From Oceaniglobus roseus (lineage in GTDB: Bacteria > Pseudomonadota > Alphaproteobacteria > Rhodobacterales > Rhodobacteraceae), in NCBI RefSeq assembly GCF_002869745.1, contig NZ_PNOS01000014.1, forward strand, positions 1 to 64,000: 64,000 nucleotides of DNA. The letters run 5' to 3'. Position numbers and translations under genes: made by a program. Below, one piece after another: positions 27,503 through 36,806 of this stretch (position 1 is the first letter of the stretch; every line of letters starts with the position of its first letter). The notes below the pieces were generated by a model that worked only from the letters and a program-made list of their open reading frames with translations, was not told the DNA's origin and did not search any database.

Positions 27503-28321
27503 TCAGGCCTGGGCGCCCATGGCCCGCGAGAGCTCGGCCGCGGCGCGGGTGACGTGGCCCGCCAGCGCCGGGATGCTGGCGACATCGACCCGGCTTGTGG
27601 GCCCCGAGACCGAGATGCCCCCCACGGTCTCCCCCAGTGCGTTCGTCACCGCCGCGGCGATGCAGCGCATCCCGGTGTTCTTCTCCTCGGCATCGACCGA
27701 GTACCCGCGGCTGCGGATCGTTTCGAGATTGGCCGCCAGCGCCTCGGGCTTGACCAGCGTGTGCGGGGTGAAGGGCGTGAGCGGGGTCCTGGCGAGATAG
27801 CGGGCGAGGCGGTCCTCGCTCCAGCGCGCCAGCAGCGCCTTGCCGATGCCCGAGGCGTGGAGCGGCGAGAGCGAGCCCGGCGGGAAGAAGGCGCGGATGG
27901 TCGCGTGGGTTTCGGCCTGGGCGACGAAGAGCACCTGGTCGCCGCGTTCGATCCCGAGGTTGGCGGTCTCGCCCGTGGCCTCCATCAGCGCGCGGAGCGT
28001 CGGGCGGGCGGTTTCCACCAGCGAGGTGCGGCGCAGGAAGGCGGCGCCGATCAGGAAGGCGCCCGCGCCGATGGCCCAGGTCTGCGCCGCCTCGTCGAAG
28101 TCGGTGAGGCGGCGCGCCTGGAGCGTGACCAGCACGCGGTAGAGCGTGGCAGGCGATTCGCCCATCTCGGCGGCAAGGCCCGACAGGGTGGCGGAGCCGA
28201 GCCGCGCGAGGGTCTCCAGTACCTGCACCGCCCGGTCCAAAGACTTCACGGTGTTCTGGGCGGTCTTGTCGTGGAAGGCGCGGGGGCGGCCGCGGCGGGG
28301 GCTGCTGTCGTCGGCGGGCAT
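27503..28321 (-). CDS. bhcR: IclR-family regulator of the beta-hydroxyaspartate cycle
   Basis: This 272-residue IclR regulator has an N-terminal winged helix (TVKSLDRAVQVLETLARLG, LSGLAAEMGESPATLYRVL, near 26-75) and the C-terminal effector domain (GNRG-like blocks, SIPALAGHVTRAAAELSRAM). In Paracoccus denitrificans BhcR binds the bhc promoter and responds to glyoxylate. It is divergent from bhcA and shares a 161-bp intergenic region containing two dyads with half-sites TGAAA and TTTC. ATG 28321 gives a standard N-terminus. Confidence 0.9.
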   Translation of the reverse strand: MPADDSSPRRGRPRAFHDKTAQNTVKSLDRAVQVLETLARLGSATLSGLAAEMGESPATLYRVLVTLQARRLTDFDEAAQTWAIGAGAFLIGAAFLRRTSLVETARPTLRALMEATGETANLGIERGDQVLFVAQAETHATIRAFFPPGSLSPLHASGIGKALLARWSEDRLARYLARTPLTPFTPHTLVKPEALAANLETIRSRGYSVDAEEKNTGMRCIAAAVTNALGETVGGISVSGPTSRVDVASIPALAGHVTRAAAELSRAMGAQA

Positions 28322-28335
28322 GTCCGGCTGCTCCG

Positions 28336-28350
28336 TGAAAAACCGTTTCG
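28336..28350. promoter_or_regulatory. second, imperfect BhcR-like site
   Basis: TGAAA-AACCG-TTTCG keeps the half-site spacing of the stronger dyad at 28403-28425 but breaks one arm. It sits 15 bp upstream of the bhcR ATG, suited to autoregulation. Confidence 0.4.
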
Positions 28351-28402
28351 CTGGATGAAAAAGGCAAGGCGCTGACCTTGCAAGGGAAATCGGCGCGTTT
28401 CA

Positions 28403-28425
28403 TTTTTGAAAAACGATTTCAAAAA
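28403..28425. promoter_or_regulatory. probable BhcR operator upstream of bhcA
   Basis: TTTTTGAAA-AACGA-TTTCAAAAA is a perfect 9-bp inverted repeat with a 5-bp spacer, an AT-rich island 58 bp before the bhcA ATG. IclR-type regulators bind palindromes of this size, and bhcR is the divergent neighbour. Confidence 0.6.
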
Positions 28426-28482
28426 AATTGCGCATGTGGTGGGAGAGGCGTAGACCACATCCGACGCAAAGAGGAGGTTGCG

Positions 28483-29667
28483 ATGAGCTTTCAGAACCCG
28501 GTGTTCATTCCCGGCCCGACCAACATCCCGGAAGTGATCCGCAAGGCCTGCGACATGCCGACCGTCGACCACCGCTCGCCCATCTTCGGCAGGATCCTGC
28601 ACCCCGTGCGCGAGAACGTCCGCGCCGTGCTGAAGAGCGAAAGCGCCTCGGTCATCGTCTTCCCGGCGACCGGCACCGGCGGCTGGGAATGCGCGATCAC
28701 GAACACGCTCTCCGCCGGGGACAAGGTGCTGATGGCGAGGAACGGCATGTTCTCGCACAAGTGGATCGACATGTGCCGCCGCTTCGGGCTGGAGGTGCAG
28801 GTGGTCGAGACTCCCTGGGGTCAGGGCATCCCCGCCGACACCTTCGGCGCGATTCTGGCCGAGGACAAGACGCATACCATCAAGGCCGTGCTCGCCACCC
28901 ACAACGAGACGGCGACCGGCGTCGTCTCGGACATCGCGGCGATCCGCCGGGCCATGGACGGGGCCCATCATCCGGCGCGGCTGCTGGTCGACGGGGTCTC
29001 CTCCATCGGCTCGATGGACTTCCGCTTCGACGACTGGGGCGTCGACGTGGCGGTGACGGGCAGCCAGAAGGGCTTCATGCTGCCCGCGGGCCTGGCCATC
29101 GTCGGCTTCTCCGAAAAGGCGAAGGCGGCCGGGGCCACGGCGGGCCTGCCGCGCTGCTTCTTCGACATCCGCGACATGGAGAAGGGCTACCAGGTCAACG
29201 GCTATCCCTACACGCCGTCGGTGGGCCTGCTGAACGGGCTCAAGATGTCGTCCGAGATGCTGCTGGACGAGGGGTTGGAGAACGTCTTCGCCCGCCACCG
29301 CCGCATCGCCACCGGCGTGCGCGCGGCGGTCGAGGCCTGGGGGCTGAAGCTCTGCGCCGAGTCCGCGGACGTCCAGTCCGACACGGTCAGCGCCGTGATG
29401 ACCCCGCTCGGCACCGAGGTCGTCGGCCAGGCCGCCAGCGTCTACGACATGGCGTTCGGCGTCGGCCTCGGCGAGGTCGCGGGCAAGCTGTTCCGCATCG
29501 GCCACCTCGGCAACCTGACCGACGCGATGATGCTGAGCGGCCTCGCCACGGCCGAGATGTGCATGGCGGATCTCGGCATGGACATTACATTGGGCTCGGG
29601 CGTGGCCGCGGCCCAGAAGGTCTATGCCCGGGGTCGCACGGAGACGGCAAAGAAGGAGGCCGCGTGA
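28483..29667 (+). CDS. bhcA: L-aspartate:glyoxylate aminotransferase
   Basis: This 394-residue class V-type PLP aminotransferase transfers the amino group of aspartate to glyoxylate, giving glycine and oxaloacetate, the first step of the beta-hydroxyaspartate cycle. The start FQNPVFIPGPTNIPEVIRK and the PLP-lysine motif TGSQKGFMLPAG (Lys196) are those of BhcA/serine-glyoxylate aminotransferase relatives. ATG 28483 follows GAGGAGG. Its stop shares one base with the bhcB ATG (TGATG). Assignment over a plain serine-glyoxylate aminotransferase rests on the complete bhcRABCD context. Confidence 0.93.
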   Translation: MSFQNPVFIPGPTNIPEVIRKACDMPTVDHRSPIFGRILHPVRENVRAVLKSESASVIVFPATGTGGWECAITNTLSAGDKVLMARNGMFSHKWIDMCRRFGLEVQVVETPWGQGIPADTFGAILAEDKTHTIKAVLATHNETATGVVSDIAAIRRAMDGAHHPARLLVDGVSSIGSMDFRFDDWGVDVAVTGSQKGFMLPAGLAIVGFSEKAKAAGATAGLPRCFFDIRDMEKGYQVNGYPYTPSVGLLNGLKMSSEMLLDEGLENVFARHRRIATGVRAAVEAWGLKLCAESADVQSDTVSAVMTPLGTEVVGQAASVYDMAFGVGLGEVAGKLFRIGHLGNLTDAMMLSGLATAEMCMADLGMDITLGSGVAAAQKVYARGRTETAKKEAA

Positions 29668-30644
29668 TGAAGGATACCGGCGACATGATCATCCCGACGT
29701 TCGACGACGTCATCGCCGCGCACGAGCGGATCCGGCCCCATATCCACAAGACGCCGGTGCTGACCTCGTCCTACCTGAACGAGCTGACGGGGGCCGAGCT
29801 GTTCTTCAAGTGCGAGAACTTCCAGAAGGCCGGCGCCTTCAAGGTCCGCGGTGCCTCGAACGCCGTGTTCGGCCTGCCCGACGACATGCTGGAAAAGGGC
29901 GTCGCCACCCACTCCAGCGGCAACCACGCGCTGTCGCTGTCCTACGCGGCGGGGCGGCGGCGGATCCCCTGCCACGTGGTGATGCCGCGGACGGCGCCGC
30001 AGGCGAAGAAGGACGCCGTGCGCGGCTACGGCGGGATCATCACCGAGTGCGAGCCCTCGACCTCAAGCCGCGAGGCCGTGTTCGCCAAGGTGCACGCCGA
30101 GACGGGGGCGGATTTTGTCCACCCCTACAACGATCCCCGGGTGATCGCGGGGCAGGGCACCTGTTCGCGCGAACTGATGGAGCAGGTCGAGGGACTGGAT
30201 GCCGTGGTCGCGCCGATCGGCGGCGGCGGTATGATCTCGGGCACCTGCCTGACGCTTTCCAACATCGCGCCGGGGGTCGAGATCTATGCCGCGGAGCCGG
30301 TCAATGCCGATGACGCCGCACGGTCCTTCCGCGCCGGGCACATCATCGCCGACGACGCGCCCGACACGGTGGCGGACGGGCTGAAGGTGCCGCTGAAGGA
30401 GCTGACCTGGCACTTCGTCTCGCGCCACGTGACCGACGTGCTGACCGCGACCGAGGACGAGATCGTCGACGCGATGCAGCTGACCTGGAAGCGGATGAAG
30501 ATCGTGATCGAGGCCAGCTGCTCGGTTCCGCTGGCGGTGATCCTGAAGAACCCCGAGGTGTTCCGCGGCAAGCGGGTCGGGGTCATCATCACCGGCGGCA
30601 ACGTGGACCTCGCGAAGCTGCCCTGGATGGGGATGCCGGGCTGA
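29667..30644 (+). CDS. bhcB: beta-hydroxyaspartate dehydratase
   Basis: This fold-type II PLP enzyme of 325 residues dehydrates (2R,3S)-beta-hydroxyaspartate to iminosuccinate. It resembles threonine dehydratase/serine racemase: the PLP lysine is Lys59 in QKAGAFKVRGA, SSGNHALSLSYAA follows, and the phosphate-binding GGGGMISGT is near 185. ATG 29667 overlaps the bhcA stop. Three consecutive hairpins begin within its last codons and separate it from bhcC. Confidence 0.93.
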   Translation: MKDTGDMIIPTFDDVIAAHERIRPHIHKTPVLTSSYLNELTGAELFFKCENFQKAGAFKVRGASNAVFGLPDDMLEKGVATHSSGNHALSLSYAAGRRRIPCHVVMPRTAPQAKKDAVRGYGGIITECEPSTSSREAVFAKVHAETGADFVHPYNDPRVIAGQGTCSRELMEQVEGLDAVVAPIGGGGMISGTCLTLSNIAPGVEIYAAEPVNADDAARSFRAGHIIADDAPDTVADGLKVPLKELTWHFVSRHVTDVLTATEDEIVDAMQLTWKRMKIVIEASCSVPLAVILKNPEVFRGKRVGVIITGGNVDLAKLPWMGMPG

Positions 30645-30693
30645 AGCCCGGCCTACGCCACCCTTTCGGCGTAGGATGGGTGATATCACCCAT
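30635..30693. repeat. three adjacent palindromes between bhcB and bhcC
   Basis: GCCGGGCT-GA-AGCCCGGC (30635-30652) covers the bhcB stop. CCTACGCC (30652-30659) pairs with GGCGTAGG (30668-30675). ATGGGTGATATCACCCAT (30676-30693) is a perfect 18-bp palindrome. They could stabilise upstream mRNA or attenuate bhcCD; they look like a REP-type element. Confidence 0.7.
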
Positions 30694-30723
30694 CCTGCCT
30701 GCAGACATCATGGGAGAGACAAG

Positions 30724-31884
30724 ATGAAAGACGTGAACTTCGACGACTACGAGGTGGGCTACGACATTCCCGCCGCCATCGGCATGGACGAGAGCGAGAT
30801 CCAGACGCCCTGCCTGGTCCTCGACCTCGACGCGCTGGAGCGCAACATCAGGAAGATGGGCGATTACGCCAAGTCCCACGGGATGCGGCACCGGGTGCAC
30901 GGCAAGATGCACAAGTCGGTGGACGTGGCGCTGCTGCAGGAAAAGCTCGGCGGCTCCGTCGGCGTCTGCTGCCAGAAGGTCAGCGAGGCCGAGGTCTTCG
31001 CTCGTGGCGGCATCAAGGACGTGCTGGTGAGCAACCAGGTCACCGACCCGACCAAGATCGACCGCCTGGCGCGGCTGCCGAAGCTCGGCGCGCGGACGAT
31101 CTGCTGCGTCGACGACATGGCGAACATCCCCAACCTTTCGGCGGCGGCGGTGAAGCACGGCACAGAGATCGAGTGCCTGGTGGAGATCGACTGCGGCGCC
31201 GGGCGCTGCGGCGTGACGACGACGCCCGAGGTTGTGGCGCTGGCGAAAGCCATCGACGCGGCCGAAGGGCTGAAGTTCGCCGGGCTCCAGGCCTACCAGG
31301 GCGCGATGCAGCACCTCGACAGCTATGACGAGCGCAAGGCCAAGACCGACATCGCCATCGCCATGGTGAAGGACGCCGTGGCGGCGCTGAAGGCCGAAGG
31401 GCTGGAATGCGCCATCGTCGGCGGCGGCGGCACCGGCTCCTACTACTTCGAAAGCGCCTCGGGCGTGTTCAACGAGCTTCAGTGCGGCTCCTACGCCTTC
31501 ATGGACGCGGACTATGGCCGCATCCTCGACAAGGATGGCAACCGCATCGACCGCGGCGAATGGGAGAACGCGCTGTTCATCCTCACCACCGTGATGAGCC
31601 ACGCCAAGGCCGACAAGGCCATCGTCGATGCCGGCCTGAAGGCGCAGTCGGTCGACTCGGGCCTGCCCGTGGTCTACGGCCGGGACGACGTGAAATACGT
31701 CAAGTGTTCGGACGAGCACGGCGTGGTGATGGACCCCGAGGGCAAGTTGAAGGTCAACGACAAGCTGAAGCTGGTGCCCGGCCACTGCGACCCGACCTGC
31801 AACGTGCACGACTGGTACGTGGGCGTGCGCAACGGGAAGGTCGAAACGCTGTGGCCCGTTTCGGCCCGCGGCAAGGCGTTCTGA
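30724..31884 (+). CDS. bhcC: beta-hydroxyaspartate aldolase
   Basis: This enzyme of 386 residues joins glycine and glyoxylate to (2R,3S)-beta-hydroxyaspartate. It has the alanine-racemase-like D-threonine aldolase fold: QTPCLVLDLDALERNI at the N-terminus, the PLP lysine in RVHGKMHKS (Lys61 most likely), VEIDCGAGRCGV, and metal-binding residues near the C-terminus in PGHCDPTCNVHDW, the HxxDxxC-like site of the family. ATG 30724 follows GGGAGAG. It is 79 bp after bhcB, across the palindromes, and 80 bp before bhcD. Confidence 0.93.
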   Translation: MKDVNFDDYEVGYDIPAAIGMDESEIQTPCLVLDLDALERNIRKMGDYAKSHGMRHRVHGKMHKSVDVALLQEKLGGSVGVCCQKVSEAEVFARGGIKDVLVSNQVTDPTKIDRLARLPKLGARTICCVDDMANIPNLSAAAVKHGTEIECLVEIDCGAGRCGVTTTPEVVALAKAIDAAEGLKFAGLQAYQGAMQHLDSYDERKAKTDIAIAMVKDAVAALKAEGLECAIVGGGGTGSYYFESASGVFNELQCGSYAFMDADYGRILDKDGNRIDRGEWENALFILTTVMSHAKADKAIVDAGLKAQSVDSGLPVVYGRDDVKYVKCSDEHGVVMDPEGKLKVNDKLKLVPGHCDPTCNVHDWYVGVRNGKVETLWPVSARGKAF

Positions 31885-31964
31885 GCGCGGGGTTTTCGAG
31901 TATCTGGAGCAAGAAAGAGCAGGGGGGTGGTTCTGCCGCCCCCTTCTTCATGGAGGAGAGCGGA

Positions 31965-32930
31965 ATGTTCATTGTACCCGAGGCGGCCATCGGCGGCCTG
32001 ATCACCCCCGAGGCGAGTTTCGACGCGGTCGAGGCGGTCTTCGCCGCGATGTCGTCCGGAAAGGCCTACAACTTCCCGGTGATCCGCGAGGCGATCGGCC
32101 ACGGCGACGCGCTCTACGGCTTCAAGTCGGGATTCGACCGGGAGTCGCTGGCGCTTGGCCTGAAATCCGGCGGCTACTGGCCCGGCAATGCCGCGAAGGG
32201 GCTGACCAACCACCAGTCCACGGTGATCCTGTTCGACGCCGACACGGGCCGGGTCAAGGCGCTGGTCGGGGGGAACCTCCTGACCGCGCTCAGGACCGCG
32301 GCGGCGAGTGCGGTGTCGATCAAACACCTCGCCCGGAAGGACTCGAAGGTTCTGGGGATGATCGGCGCGGGCCACCAGTCGGCCTTCCAGATGCGCGCCG
32401 CGGTGAAGCAGCGGGACTTCGAGAAGGTGATCGGCTGGAACTTCCACCCCGAGATGCTGCCCCGCCTCGCCGAGACGGCCGAGGAGCTGGGCCTGCCCTT
32501 CGAGGCGGTGGATCTCGACCGCCTCGGCGCCGAGGCGGACGTCATCGTCTCGATCACCTCCTCCTTCGATGCGATCCTGAAGGACGCGCAGGTGAAGGAC
32601 GGCACGCACCTCGCCTGCATGGGCACCGACACCAAGGGCAAGCAGGAGGTCGAGGCGGCGCTGGTCGCCCGCGCCACGGTCTTCACGGACGAGGTGGCGC
32701 AGTCCACCACCATCGGCGAGGCGCAGCATGCGGTCGCGCAGGGGCTGAAGCAGGCTGGTGACATCGTCGAGATCGGCGCCGTCATCAACGGCGACCACCC
32801 GGGACGCAGCAGCGACGGCGAGATCACGCTGTTCGACGGGACCGGAGTCGGCCTTCAGGACCTTGCGGTGGCCCAGGCCGTCCTCGACCTCGCCATCGAA
32901 CGGGGCGTGGCGCAGGACGTCGCGTTCTGA
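31965..32930 (+). CDS. bhcD: iminosuccinate reductase
   Basis: This protein of 321 residues is a member of the ornithine cyclodeaminase/mu-crystallin family that reduces iminosuccinate to L-aspartate with NADH, closing the beta-hydroxyaspartate cycle. The Rossmann motif is LGMIGAGHQSAFQMRA near 128-143; other family blocks are GGYWPGNAAKGL and LTALRTAAASAVSIKHL. ATG 31965 is preceded by GGAGGAG at normal distance; an in-frame ATG 15 bp upstream is possible. A perfect 11-bp hairpin lies 10 bp after the stop. Confidence 0.92.
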   Translation: MFIVPEAAIGGLITPEASFDAVEAVFAAMSSGKAYNFPVIREAIGHGDALYGFKSGFDRESLALGLKSGGYWPGNAAKGLTNHQSTVILFDADTGRVKALVGGNLLTALRTAAASAVSIKHLARKDSKVLGMIGAGHQSAFQMRAAVKQRDFEKVIGWNFHPEMLPRLAETAEELGLPFEAVDLDRLGAEADVIVSITSSFDAILKDAQVKDGTHLACMGTDTKGKQEVEAALVARATVFTDEVAQSTTIGEAQHAVAQGLKQAGDIVEIGAVINGDHPGRSSDGEITLFDGTGVGLQDLAVAQAVLDLAIERGVAQDVAF

Positions 32931-32939
32931 ACCCGTTTC

Positions 32940-32967
32940 CGCCCGGCGCGATTCTTCGCGCCGGGCG
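32940..32967 (+). terminator. hairpin after bhcD
   Basis: CGCCCGGCGCG, loop ATTCTT, CGCGCCGGGCG: an 11-bp perfect stem directly after the bhcD stop. There is no T tract, so it may act as a rho-assisted terminator or mRNA 3' stabiliser. Confidence 0.5.
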
Positions 32968-33288
32968 AAGGCTCCGGTGACGCCGCCGCGCAGAATTTGT
33001 GCAGCGCCTTCCCCAGCGGCAACAAAACGTGCAGCCCCCGCGCCCTTGCGGCGTCAACCATCCCGTATTTGCGGTTTCGCTTCGTTCCCGCCCCGTTACC
33101 GGATTGGGTTGATCCAAGGGTCATTTCCGACCCTTGAGGATGTGCGGTGGCGAGCGTTCTTGGCGGTCCGTCACCACCGCACCGATGCAACTGGCGTTGC
33201 GGGGGCAGTCGACCACGGCGAGCGGCCTTGTGCAAGGGCCGCCGCCGCGCGTGCGGTCCTTGCGCGCCCTGACAAGGACGAGATCACG
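32968..33288 (+). other. leader region of urtA, no gene seen
   Basis: About 320 bp without a convincing gene. It should hold the urt promoter. One small hairpin, AAGGGTC-ATTTCC-GACCCTT, is at 33116-33135. I looked for a sigma-54 element (GG-N10-GC) as expected for nitrogen control and found none that was convincing. Confidence 0.5.
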
Positions 33289-34572
33289 ATGAATTTCAGG
33301 AAGGTGACGGCACTGGGGGCCACGGCCCTTTCGCTGCTGCTGGCGGGGGGCGCCTTTGCGCAGGACACGATCAAGGTCGGCGTGCTGCATTCGCTTTCGG
33401 GCACCATGGCCATTTCCGAGACGACGCTGAAGGACACGGTCCTGATGCTGATTGACGAGCAGAACAAGAAGGGCGGCGTGCTGGGCAAGCAGCTGGAGGC
33501 CGTGGTGGTCGATCCGGCGTCGGACTGGCCGCTCTTCGCGGAAAAGGCACGCGAGCTTCTGACCGTGCAGGACGTGGCGGTGATCTTCGGCTGCTGGACC
33601 TCGGTCAGCCGCAAGTCGGTGCTGCCGGTGATCGAGGAGCTGAACGGCCTGCTGTTCTACCCGGTGCAGTACGAGGGCGAGGAAAGCTCGAAGAACGTAT
33701 TCTACACCGGCGCCGCGCCGAACCAGCAGGCGATCCCCGCCACCGACTATTTCCTCGACGAACTCGGGGTCGAGAAGTTCGCCCTGCTCGGCACCGATTA
33801 CGTCTATCCGCGCACGACGAACAACATCCTCGAGGCCTACCTGAAGGACAAGGGCATCGCGGAAGAGGACATCTTCGTCAACTATACCCCCTTCGGCCAT
33901 TCCGACTGGTCCAAGATCGTGGCCGACGTCGTGGCGCTCGGCGCCGACGGCAAGAAGGTGGGCGTGATCTCCACCATCAACGGCGACGCCAACATCGGCT
34001 TCTACAAGGAACTGGCGGCGGCCGGCATCTCGGCGGACGACATTCCCGTGGTCGCCTTCTCGGTCGGCGAGGAAGAGCTTTCCGGCCTCGACACCTCGAA
34101 CCTCGTCGGCCATCTCGCCGCCTGGAACTACTTCCAGTCCGCCGAGAGCCCCGAGAACGAGGAATTCATCAAGACCTGGCACGCCTTCACCGGCGACGAC
34201 AGCCGGGTGACCAACGACCCGATGGAAGCCACCTACATCGGCTTCAACATGTGGGTGCAGGCGGTCGAGGCGGCGGGCACCACCGACGTCGATCCCGTGA
34301 CCGAAGCGATGATCGGCCAGACCTATCCGAACCTCACCGGTTCCACCGCCGAGATGCTGCCGAACCACCACCTGACGAAGCCGGTGCTGATCGGCGAGAT
34401 CCAGGCCGACGGCCAGTTCGACATCATCAGCGAGACCGAGCCGGTGCCGGGCGACGCCTGGACCGACTACCTGCCGGAGTCGGCGGTGCTGGAGGCCGAC
34501 TGGGCCGAGCTGAAGTGCGGCATGTACAACACCGAGACGAAGACCTGCGTGCAGACCAAGTCCAACTACTGA
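33289..34572 (+). CDS. urtA: urea ABC transporter substrate-binding protein
   Basis: This 427-residue periplasmic protein captures urea (or short amides) for the UrtBCDE importer. The signal peptide is MNFRKVTALGATALSLLLAGGAFA, cleaved before QDTIKVG. The mature start VGVLHSLSGTMAISE and IFGCWTSVSRKSVLPVIEELNGLLFYPVQYEG are diagnostic of UrtA rather than branched-chain amino-acid binders. It is first of urtABCDE; 61 bp separate it from urtB. Regulation by nitrogen status is known in the family but not visible here. Confidence 0.94.
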   Translation: MNFRKVTALGATALSLLLAGGAFAQDTIKVGVLHSLSGTMAISETTLKDTVLMLIDEQNKKGGVLGKQLEAVVVDPASDWPLFAEKARELLTVQDVAVIFGCWTSVSRKSVLPVIEELNGLLFYPVQYEGEESSKNVFYTGAAPNQQAIPATDYFLDELGVEKFALLGTDYVYPRTTNNILEAYLKDKGIAEEDIFVNYTPFGHSDWSKIVADVVALGADGKKVGVISTINGDANIGFYKELAAAGISADDIPVVAFSVGEEELSGLDTSNLVGHLAAWNYFQSAESPENEEFIKTWHAFTGDDSRVTNDPMEATYIGFNMWVQAVEAAGTTDVDPVTEAMIGQTYPNLTGSTAEMLPNHHLTKPVLIGEIQADGQFDIISETEPVPGDAWTDYLPESAVLEADWAELKCGMYNTETKTCVQTKSNY

Positions 34573-34633
34573 GGCGGCACGACCCGGGGCAGGGCGCCTT
34601 GCCCCGGGCAGCCTCCGAGCAGGACCAACCCAA

Positions 34634-36595
34634 GTGATCCCATTCCGCGCCCTGGCGCTTGTCTGCTGCCTCATCGCGGGCCTCGCCCCCGCAGCACGCG
34701 CCCAGTCCCCCGACAGCCCGATTCAGCAGCTCCTTCAGGAGCACAGGGCGGTGATCCTGAAAAGCTCCCGCACCAGCATAGGCCCCGCCATCGACGCGCT
34801 GGCCACAAGCGGCCTTCCGGAAGCGCGGGCGGTGCTGAACCAGTGGCAGGACAAGAACCTCTGGGTCAGGAAGTCCGACGGCCTGTTCGTCTTCGGCCAG
34901 AAAGCCGACGGCGGCCTCGGCCTTGTCGACATCACCACCGGCGAACGGTTCGCGGTCGAGGACCCGAAGACGCTCGACCAGCTGAAGCCGAACAGCGGCA
35001 TCCGCGGCCTGATCGGCGCCGCGCTGGTGCAGTTCCAGCTGACCGACCCCGACCCGAGGAAGCGCGCCGAGGGCCTCCGGGCCATCGAGCGGCGGCCCAA
35101 GGACTCCCATCTCGAAGCGCTCAGGAAGTCGATCCCGTCCGAGACCGACCCGGGCCTCCTTGCCCGCAAGGAACGTCTCGAACGCCTCCTGACGATCCAG
35201 TACGGCGCCCCCGCGGACCGCGTCGCCGCCATCGAAAGCTTCCGCGGATCCCTCTCCGTCGACGTCCGCGCGGCGCTGAACCCGCTCCTCGCCACCCGCG
35301 TGGTCCTGGCCGAGGATGCCCCCGCGAACGCCAATGTCGCGCGCCCTGTCGTGCCGGGCAGCCCCGAGCTCTCCCGCGACCAGGCCTTCGACCTCCTGGC
35401 CGAGGCACGGGGCCTCGCCCGCCCGCCCGATGCCGCCGCCCGCAAGGAGGCGATGATCGCCCATATCGACAACGGCGCCGTCGGCGGTGTCCCCGTCGCA
35501 GCGCTCGACACCGACGCCGCCCGCGACCGCGCCTACACGGCCCTCGCCGAGGCGGGTCTCGTCCCCGCCTGGTCGCCCGCCGACACGATCGACACCGCCC
35601 TCGACGGCGCCGAGTTCCTCGCCCTCTACCGCGAGCCGGACCCTGCCGTGACCGCCGCCGCCGAGGAAACGCTGAAATCCATCGAGACGAAGCTCGCCCT
35701 GAACCAGGGCCTCGACCTCACCCTCGACGCGCTCTCCCTCGCCTCGATCTACTTCCTTGCCGCCATCGGCCTGGCCATCACCTTCGGTGTCATGGGCGTG
35801 ATCAACATGGCCCATGGCGAGTTCATCATGATGGGCGCCTATACCGGCTACGTCGTGCAGCAGGTGATCCCCGACTACACGCTCTCGCTGATCGTCGCCC
35901 TGCCGCTCGCCTTCTGCGTCACCGCGGCCGCCGGCATCGCCATGGAACGGCTGGTGATCCGCCACCTCTACCACCGCCCGCTGGAGACGCTCCTCGCCAC
36001 CTTCGGCATCTCGATCGCGCTCCAGCAGCTGGCGAAGACGATCTTCGGCACCCAGGCCCGGCCCCTGACCTCGCCCGGCTGGCTCGACGGCGCCTTCACC
36101 CTGAACGACGTGGTGTCGATCAGCTACATCCGCATCGCGATCTTCGTCCTGGCGCTCCTCTTCCTCGCCCTGTTCCTCTTCATCATGAAGAAGACCCGCC
36201 TCGGCCTCGAGGTCCGCGCCGTCACCCAGAACCCCCGCATGGCCGCCTCCATGGGGATCAACCCGGGGCGGATCAACATGCTGACCTTCGCCCTCGGCTC
36301 CGGCATCGCGGGCATCGCCGGCGTCGCCATCGGCCTCTACGCCAAGGTCACCTCGGAAATGGGCGCCGACTACATCGTCCAGTCCTTCATGACTGTGGTG
36401 GTCGGCGGCGTCGGCAACATCTGGGGCACCCTGATCGGTGCCACCGGCATCGGCTTCCTGCAGAAGGGGATCGAGTTCCTGAACCCCTCCAACACGCTGG
36501 CCGCCCAGACCTACATGATCGTCTTCATCATCATCTTCATCCAGTTCCGCCCCAGGGGCATCATCGCCCTCAGGGGCCGCGCGGCAGGAGACTGA
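34634..36595 (+). CDS. urtB: urea ABC transporter permease UrtB
   Basis: This 653-residue permease has a signal-like N-terminus and a soluble periplasmic domain of about 340 residues, followed by eight or so transmembrane helices of the LivH type (FGVMGVINMAHGEFIMMGAYTGY, MTVVVGGVGNIWGTLIGA). The long N-terminal region is normal for UrtB and distinguishes it from LivH. The start is GTG at 34634, preceded by a weak AGGA; no ATG fits as well. It is separated from urtC by a 327-bp repeat-bearing gap, unusual in an otherwise overlapping operon. Confidence 0.93.
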   Translation: MIPFRALALVCCLIAGLAPAARAQSPDSPIQQLLQEHRAVILKSSRTSIGPAIDALATSGLPEARAVLNQWQDKNLWVRKSDGLFVFGQKADGGLGLVDITTGERFAVEDPKTLDQLKPNSGIRGLIGAALVQFQLTDPDPRKRAEGLRAIERRPKDSHLEALRKSIPSETDPGLLARKERLERLLTIQYGAPADRVAAIESFRGSLSVDVRAALNPLLATRVVLAEDAPANANVARPVVPGSPELSRDQAFDLLAEARGLARPPDAAARKEAMIAHIDNGAVGGVPVAALDTDAARDRAYTALAEAGLVPAWSPADTIDTALDGAEFLALYREPDPAVTAAAEETLKSIETKLALNQGLDLTLDALSLASIYFLAAIGLAITFGVMGVINMAHGEFIMMGAYTGYVVQQVIPDYTLSLIVALPLAFCVTAAAGIAMERLVIRHLYHRPLETLLATFGISIALQQLAKTIFGTQARPLTSPGWLDGAFTLNDVVSISYIRIAIFVLALLFLALFLFIMKKTRLGLEVRAVTQNPRMAASMGINPGRINMLTFALGSGIAGIAGVAIGLYAKVTSEMGADYIVQSFMTVVVGGVGNIWGTLIGATGIGFLQKGIEFLNPSNTLAAQTYMIVFIIIFIQFRPRGIIALRGRAAGD

Positions 36596-36806
36596 CCATG
36601 CACCGTCCGACCCTGCTCCGGCTCTTCCTCCCGCGCCCGACACCCATCCCACCGGGCGCCCTCGGCCCTGCCGCCACCACCCCGGAGGCGCCGCAATGAC
36701 CCGCCCGGCCACACCGACCGGCCAAGGCAGCCACGGACCGCGCCCCGCCGCACGCCCTCTGTGCCACCGCCCCTCCCATCTTTGCTTCACAAATATCCCG
36801 GGGGGT

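Noticed and set aside
33136-33288. Sigma-54 promoter for urtA
   Set aside because: Candidate GG...GC pairs near 33147-33163 have wrong spacing (12 rather than 10).
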